Assembly (NCBI GenBank): GCA_025357775.1
Contig: JANXOQ010000188.1
Coordinates: 1 to 9,010 of the forward strand
Length of the DNA: 9,010 bases
Source of the DNA: Ferruginibacter sp.
GTDB lineage: Bacteria; Bacteroidota; Bacteroidia; Chitinophagales; Chitinophagaceae
Reading direction: 5' to 3'
Positions within the stretch are counted from its first letter, which is position 1. Each line of letters starts with the position of its first letter. The notes under the pieces are model-generated. The model made no database searches. It was not told the origin of the DNA and saw only the letters and a program-made list of their open reading frames with translations. The position numbers and the translations under genes were made by a program. Of the stretch, positions 8,401 through 9,010 are shown in pieces.

Positions 8401-8496
8401 TTGTACGCAGGTGAGCCAATGGGTATGCTTGATGTGAAGGAAAGTTTTACGGCTAAGTATTTGAAGGAGGAGTTTAGGTTGGCGGGAAGATTATAA
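5491..8496 (+). CDS. uvrA: UvrA, excinuclease ABC subunit A, with an internal repeat-derived insert
   Basis: UvrA is the DNA-damage sensor of nucleotide excision repair: a dimeric cytoplasmic ABC-type ATPase that loads UvrB at lesions. Both ATPase modules look intact. Module 1 has Walker A GVSGSGKSS at 49-57, signature LSGGE at 545-549 and Walker B D571-E572. Module 2 has Walker A GVSGSGKST at 696-704, LSGGE at 885-889 and D912-E913. Zinc ligands are C330/C333 with C462/C465, and C795/C798 with C818/C821 (CX2C-X19-CX2C). The UvrB-binding region is about 115-250. Length is 1001 residues against roughly 940 usually. The excess is an insert at about 253-296 and an N-terminal extension of about 20 residues before the conserved IEVFGAREHNLKN. 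The ATG at 5491 has no Shine-Dalgarno sequence; an alternative start is Met21. A terminator separates it from the protease gene, so it is probably monocistronic. Confidence 0.97.
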   Translation: MATKKAPKTTATVVDAIQDDMIEVFGAREHNLKNIDIKIPKNKLVVFTGVSGSGKSSLAFDTIYNEGQRRYMESFSAYARQFVGDMERPDVDKITGLSPVISIEQKTTNKNPRSTVGTITEIYDFLRLLYARVGEAYSYNTGKKMVKFSEEEIVQNIYKKFAAGKISLLAPLVRGRKGHYRELFEDIRKKGFLKVRVDGVILDLMPRMQLDRYKIHDIEVVVDRLEVTDEMKFRVSQSVQKCLQMGKDLMFVAPQPPTGGLLETSTKKIKAKKNEASEAPPSEGFGEAFPSGGGGAVTMYSKQLMCIETGISYEEPSPNAFSFNSPYGACPNCKGLGNVYTINIDEVVPDKTKTVKEGGIVPLGEEREASVYRQVLEFSKKYKINLGKALQDLPATQLDLLLYGDQNISADLSLDMSDETLPMTYTGSYEGIIPMLKRWFASPTSNESLRTWVEQFMQLATCTTCEGTRLRKESLWFKFDEKNIAELSAMDLDVLHKWFDGVEKRLSAKQNIIAKDLLKEIRERLEFLLNVGLTYLTLYRPSKSLSGGEYQRIRLATQIGSQLQGITYVLDEPSIGLHQRDNMRLILALQNLRDIGNSVLVVEHDKDIMMAADHLIDIGPKAGTHGGRIVAAGTPEEVLASNSETAKYLKGEKTIAIPAEIRKGNGKFIELKGATGNNLKNVSVKLPLGKMILVTGVSGSGKSTLVNETLYPLLAKYCYNSKGDAMPYKSIKGLEEIDKVIEIDQSPIGRTPRSNPSTYCGFFTDIRTLFAAIPEAKIRGYTAGRFSFNVKSGRCEVCEGGGMRTIEMNFLPDVYVHCEKCNGKRYNRETLEIRYKGKSISDVLDMTVEEAVEFFNAVPWIYRKIKVLQEVGLGYITLGQSSVTLSGGEAQRVKLATELGKRDTGKTFYILDEPTTGLHFEDIQHLLDVLNKLVDRGNTIMVIEHNLDMIKIADHIIDIGPEGGNGGGEVLYAGEPMGMLDVKESFTAKYLKEEFRLAGRL
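6247..6377. repeat. GC-rich composite palindromic element inserted in frame in uvrA
   Basis: The 131-base element is bounded by near-perfect 15-base inverted termini: GCCCCCCAACCCCCC (6247-6261) and, on the other strand, GCCCCCCCGCCCCCC (6377-6363), 13 of 15 identical. Inside are a left palindrome (6256-6261 with 6265-6270), an A-rich linker (about 6285-6312) and a right palindrome. In the right palindrome AAGCCTCC (6314-6321) pairs with GGAGGCTT (6348-6355), and CCCCTC (6326-6331) with GAGGGG (6337-6342). GGAGACTTC (6276-6284) and GAAGCCTCC (6313-6321) match as an inverted pair at 8 of 9 positions. So the left unit and the right inner unit appear to be inverted copies of one family. From memory, such C-rich/G-rich palindromes are common as dispersed repeats in Bacteroidota genomes. 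The element is open in the uvrA frame and in two minus-strand frames. No target duplication is clear. Confidence 0.8.
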
Positions 8497-8504
8497 TATT
8501 TTTG

Positions 8505-8530
8505 AATTGATTAAAGCAATTTTTAATTTT
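8505..8530 (+). terminator. Weak terminator candidate after uvrA
   Basis: AATTG (8505-8509) and CAATT (8517-8521) form a 5-bp stem with a seven-base loop. Two T-rich runs follow, ending at 8528. It begins 9 bases after the uvrA stop. The stem is weak and the surrounding DNA is T-rich anyway, so this is only a candidate. It also overlaps the degraded end of the rarA remnant. Confidence 0.25.
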
Positions 8531-8997
8531 TGTAACATCTTTTAAAAAATTACATACTTTCTAATACATTTGGAAAATACTTCGATTATACTAAATTGTT
8601 TTCGTAATTGTGAGCATACTTATAATTTTTGCAATTTGCTAAAACAGAGAGCAGTCTATCTTGTTGGCCTTTATGAAAATGATGTATATCGCCTATAAAA
8701 AAATAGCACCTTGTTGTTGTTGTTTCGTAACTTTTATTGTTTCTGTAATTTTTTTACAATAGCCGAAATAGCCTCTATGGTATAAAAAGGCTATCGTAAT
8801 GTGTTGGCAATAATATTTGCAATGGAGGATTTGCCTACGCTTATTGGTCTCTATAAAATCATAAATGATACTTTGCCATTTTCTATAGCAATACATAAAA
8901 TGCTGCATGTACCTGTAAGGTGTTTTTGCCCAGTTATTTCATAGAGTTTTGTTGGGCTAAGGCGTTGTGCTAATAGCGATAGTTTAGTGTAGTAAAA
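8512..8997 (-). pseudogene. rarA: Decayed, truncated rarA (mgsA), replication-associated recombination AAA+ ATPase
   Basis: Minus-strand translation reads through RarA landmarks in order, but only across three frames. From about 8979 to 8756 it gives LLAQRLSPTKL, ITGQKHLTG, AIENGKVSFMIL, then TAG (8853-8851) where the family has Trp (MILWGPPGVGKT). A damaged Walker A follows (RPISVGKSS, 8850-8824), then IANIIANTL, a second TAG (8793-8791) and PFYTIEAISA. A frameshift at an A7 run (8749-8755) leads to KITETIKVTKQQQQGAIF. A second at a T7 run (8697-8703) leads to FIGDIHHFHKGQQDRLL, in which Walker B IDEIH has become IGDIH. A degraded ENPSF region follows near 8600, then a YVLK-like tail to about 8512. 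No intact start codon is visible. Only about 160 of the usual 430-450 or so codons remain; the C-terminal half is missing beside the uvrA stop. RarA normally acts at stalled replication forks; this copy cannot be functional. Confidence 0.85.
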
Positions 8998-9010
8998 TTA
9001 GCTGGCAAGT

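Noticed and set aside
8765..8794. Inverted repeat ATAGCC / GGCTAT in the region after uvrA
   Set aside because: It is short, has a long loop and falls inside the former rarA coding sequence. No T-run or other sign of function.
8693..8908. 71-codon minus-strand open frame after uvrA
   Set aside because: It is mostly an out-of-frame reading of the rarA remnant. Only its end (KITETIKVTKQQQQ) coincides with the middle segment of the decayed gene.

Overview
The window looks like chromosomal DNA of an AT-rich member of the Bacteroidota, probably Chitinophagia-like (the finer placement is inference). Three things point there: a secreted protein ending in a type IX secretion (T9SS) sorting domain, a UvrA of the Bacteroidota type, and a near-match to the Bacteroidota -7 promoter element (TAnnTTTG) in front of uvrA rather than a Shine-Dalgarno sequence.

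Layout. Positions 1-599 contain no recognisable gene. They hold several strong inverted repeats, including a mutually exclusive pair of hairpins ending in a T-tract (380-474) that looks like an attenuator or small structured RNA, and an A/T-flanked terminator-like hairpin (518-552). Positions 600-5234 (+) encode a 1544-residue secreted zinc metallopeptidase: signal peptide, propeptide, reprolysin-like catalytic domain, three beta-sandwich segments, about seven Ig-like repeats and a T9SS C-terminal domain. A strong bidirectional terminator follows at 5255-5290. Positions 5491-8496 (+) encode UvrA, the damage-recognition ATPase of nucleotide excision repair. It carries an in-frame insert of about 44 residues, encoded by a GC-rich palindromic repeat element (6247-6377). 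Positions 8497-9010 hold, on the minus strand, a decayed and truncated copy of rarA (mgsA), a AAA+ ATPase of stalled replication forks. It is recognisable only by joining three reading frames.

How the genes relate. The protease and uvrA are separated by a terminator and are probably independent transcription units. The rarA remnant runs towards uvrA and loses its C-terminal half next to the uvrA stop codon. The most interesting points are the palindromic element accepted inside the coding sequence of a DNA repair gene, the homopolymer runs it brings, the rarA ruin beside it, and the switch-like structure upstream of the protease. I see no complete new defence or mobile system here.
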